This document shows, piece by piece, positions 5,409 through 6,295 of a stretch of 6,295 bases of DNA. The notes under the pieces are model-generated. The model made no database searches and was not told where the DNA came from. It saw nothing but the letters and a program-made list of their open reading frames with translations. Within the stretch, counting starts at the first letter, position 1, and each line of letters starts with the position of its first letter. The stretch is from Methanobrevibacter sp. (GTDB lineage: Archaea; Methanobacteriota; Methanobacteria; Methanobacteriales; Methanobacteriaceae), in the NCBI GenBank assembly GCA_017404125.1, contig JAFRCZ010000061.1, positions 1-6,295 of the forward strand, written 5' to 3'. A program made the translations under genes and the position numbers.

Positions 5409-6011
5409 ATGATCACTATAGCTACTGCAGAATGCTTTACACATGGGATTTTAGCTCGTGAAATCCATGCTCTTGCTCAGGATTATGAAGATGATTTTGC
5501 ATCAAATTACTGGGGCTTGGTAAATAAAGTTCAAAAGGATTGCCTAAAAGATGCAATTTTAGATGACAAATGTTCCATTTTTGATTTGAAAGAGCTAAGT
5601 GTAACCTGTGGCTTGTTTATACCTACATTGGATGCTGTAAAATCCATTTTAAAAATTAATAATCCTGTCCCTCCTTTGGATTTGATTAAAGGAATTAAAG
5701 TCTATGATGACATTGGAGATATTGAAATGTCTATCCTAATGGCAGAAGCTGCTAAAGAAATATCCTCTTCATATGTAGGAATCGGTACAACTGCAGGCAT
5801 CGGATATGGAGGTATCGCAATTGTGGATGATGATGTGATTATCAGCACTAGTTCTGATGTAAGTGCAGATTTAATTAAGGCTAATTCTCATAATTTATAC
5901 CTTCGCCAAAAGAGTGGTATAGAGAAAACATTAAAGATATTAATTTACTATCTAAATGGTAATTTTGATAGGATCAAATCCTTAAATAATGTCAATATTA
6001 TTTTTAAATAA
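5409..6011 (+). CDS. hcgF: HcgF, thioester-forming guanylylpyridinol carrier (UPF0254 family)
   Basis: HcgF receives the carboxylate of guanylylpyridinol, activated by HcgE, as a thioester on its Cys9. This intermediate precedes formation of the acyl-iron bond of the FeGP cofactor. The protein opens MITIATAECF, placing the nucleophile at Cys9 (codon 5433-5435) exactly as known for the family. Other conserved parts are FASNYWGLVNKVQKD near 30-44, CGLFIPTLDAV near 67-77 and the glycine-rich GIGTTAGIGYGGIAI at 124-138. At 200 residues it is of normal family size and has no membrane or secretion signal. GAAGGT (5397-5402) precedes ATG 5409 by six bases. It is the last hcg gene seen; no HcgG follows within 284 bases. 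Confidence 0.95.
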   Translation: MITIATAECFTHGILAREIHALAQDYEDDFASNYWGLVNKVQKDCLKDAILDDKCSIFDLKELSVTCGLFIPTLDAVKSILKINNPVPPLDLIKGIKVYDDIGDIEMSILMAEAAKEISSSYVGIGTTAGIGYGGIAIVDDDVIISTSSDVSADLIKANSHNLYLRQKSGIEKTLKILIYYLNGNFDRIKSLNNVNIIFK

Positions 6012-6060
6012 TTTTTTGACTTTCAAGAAATTTCTCTATCTATTTTATTTTTGCATTGTT
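6012..6060 (+). terminator. T-rich transcript end after hcgF
   Basis: A run of six T (6012-6017) begins right after the hcgF stop, and further T-rich pieces follow through TTTATTTTTGC. This is the expected form of an archaeal oligo-T terminator for the hcg transcript. No clear stem-loop accompanies it. Confidence 0.45.
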
Positions 6061-6135
6061 CCTTTACTTATTTTATATATTTTTAGGATTTTTCAATCAT
6101 TTTATTTTCCCATATCTTTTACCCATTTTTATAAT

Positions 6136-6153
6136 TTTTAGTCATACCTAAAC
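6136..6153. promoter_or_regulatory. Metal-repressor-type operator, copy 1
   Basis: TTTTAGTCATACCTAAAC agrees at 16 of 18 positions with the reverse complement of copy 2 (6188-6205). The imperfect palindrome with TTAG and CCTAA half-sites resembles DtxR/MntR-family operators. It lies immediately upstream of, and touches, the TATA box at 6154-6163. The regulator identity is an inference from half-site resemblance. Confidence 0.55.
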
Positions 6154-6163
6154 TTTTATATAT
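6154..6163 (+). promoter_or_regulatory. TATA box for a gene beyond the right edge
   Basis: TTTTATATAT, preceded by CCTAAAC as a possible TFB-recognition element, is the best archaeal promoter in the window. Transcription would start near 6185, running to the right. No start codon with a ribosome binding site appears before 6295, so the leader exceeds 100 bases or the gene starts just outside. Confidence 0.6.
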
Positions 6164-6187
6164 GATGAAGACAAAAATAATATTAGG

Positions 6188-6205
6188 TTTTAGGTATGCC
6201 TAAAA
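6188..6205. promoter_or_regulatory. Metal-repressor-type operator, copy 2
   Basis: TTTTAGGTATGCCTAAAA is self-complementary at 16 of 18 positions, with AGG and CCT half-sites as in DtxR-family operators. It would cover the start of transcription set by the TATA box at 6154-6163. The centres of the two copies are 52 bp apart, close to five helical turns, so both would face the same side of the DNA. Confidence 0.6.
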
Positions 6206-6295
6206 AAATATGTCTTAGTAAATCTTTTTATTTTCATTTTAATTACAATCCAAAATATTTTTAAAAACATACATTTTATTTTAGAAATATCCTCA

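Overview
The window is AT-rich archaeal DNA from a hydrogenotrophic methanogen. The most likely source is a low-GC member of the Methanobacteriales such as Methanobrevibacter. Three things point there: a canonical [Fe]-hydrogenase (Hmd) next to its cofactor-biosynthesis genes (hcg, 'hmd co-occurring genes'), archaeal purine-rich ribosome binding sites of the AGGTGA/GAGGAT type, and very AT-rich spacers with oligo-T tracts and TATA-like elements. Every convincing gene is on the + strand. The assignment to genus is an inference.

Layout: (1) positions 1-710 hold the C-terminal two thirds of hmd, which enters from the left edge. (2) Positions 711-1282 are a 572-base non-coding spacer packed with inverted repeats, including one imperfect hairpin of about 29 bp. 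It ends in a probable hcgA promoter and leader. (3) Positions 1283-6011 hold six collinear genes, hcgA, hcgB, hcgC, hcgD, hcgE and hcgF, separated by AT-rich gaps of 23 to 118 bases. (4) Positions 6012-6295 are non-coding: T-rich terminator-like sequence, then a TATA box between two matching copies of a palindrome (TTTTAGGTATGCCTAAAA type) that resembles a DtxR-family metal-repressor operator. This presumably controls a gene beyond the right edge.

How the genes work together: Hmd reversibly reduces methenyl-tetrahydromethanopterin with H2, using the iron-guanylylpyridinol (FeGP) cofactor. From family knowledge, HcgA is a radical-SAM enzyme acting early in pyridinol formation, HcgC methylates the pyridinol ring at C3, HcgB attaches GMP from GTP, HcgD is a Nif3-like iron-binding protein thought to supply iron, HcgE adenylates the carboxylate of guanylylpyridinol, and HcgF takes the activated carboxylate as a thioester on Cys9. 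HcgG, the remaining member of the set, is not in the window.

Most notable: hcgD has an in-frame TAA at codon 12 of the reading frame that starts at the well-placed ATG and ribosome binding site (3831). The following codons continue the conserved N-terminus without a shift. The gene is therefore mutated, mis-sequenced, or translated by reinitiation or readthrough. The structured hmd-hcgA spacer and the paired metal-type operators beside this iron-cofactor cluster are the other points worth following. I do not see an undescribed enzyme system here; the cluster itself is a known pathway.
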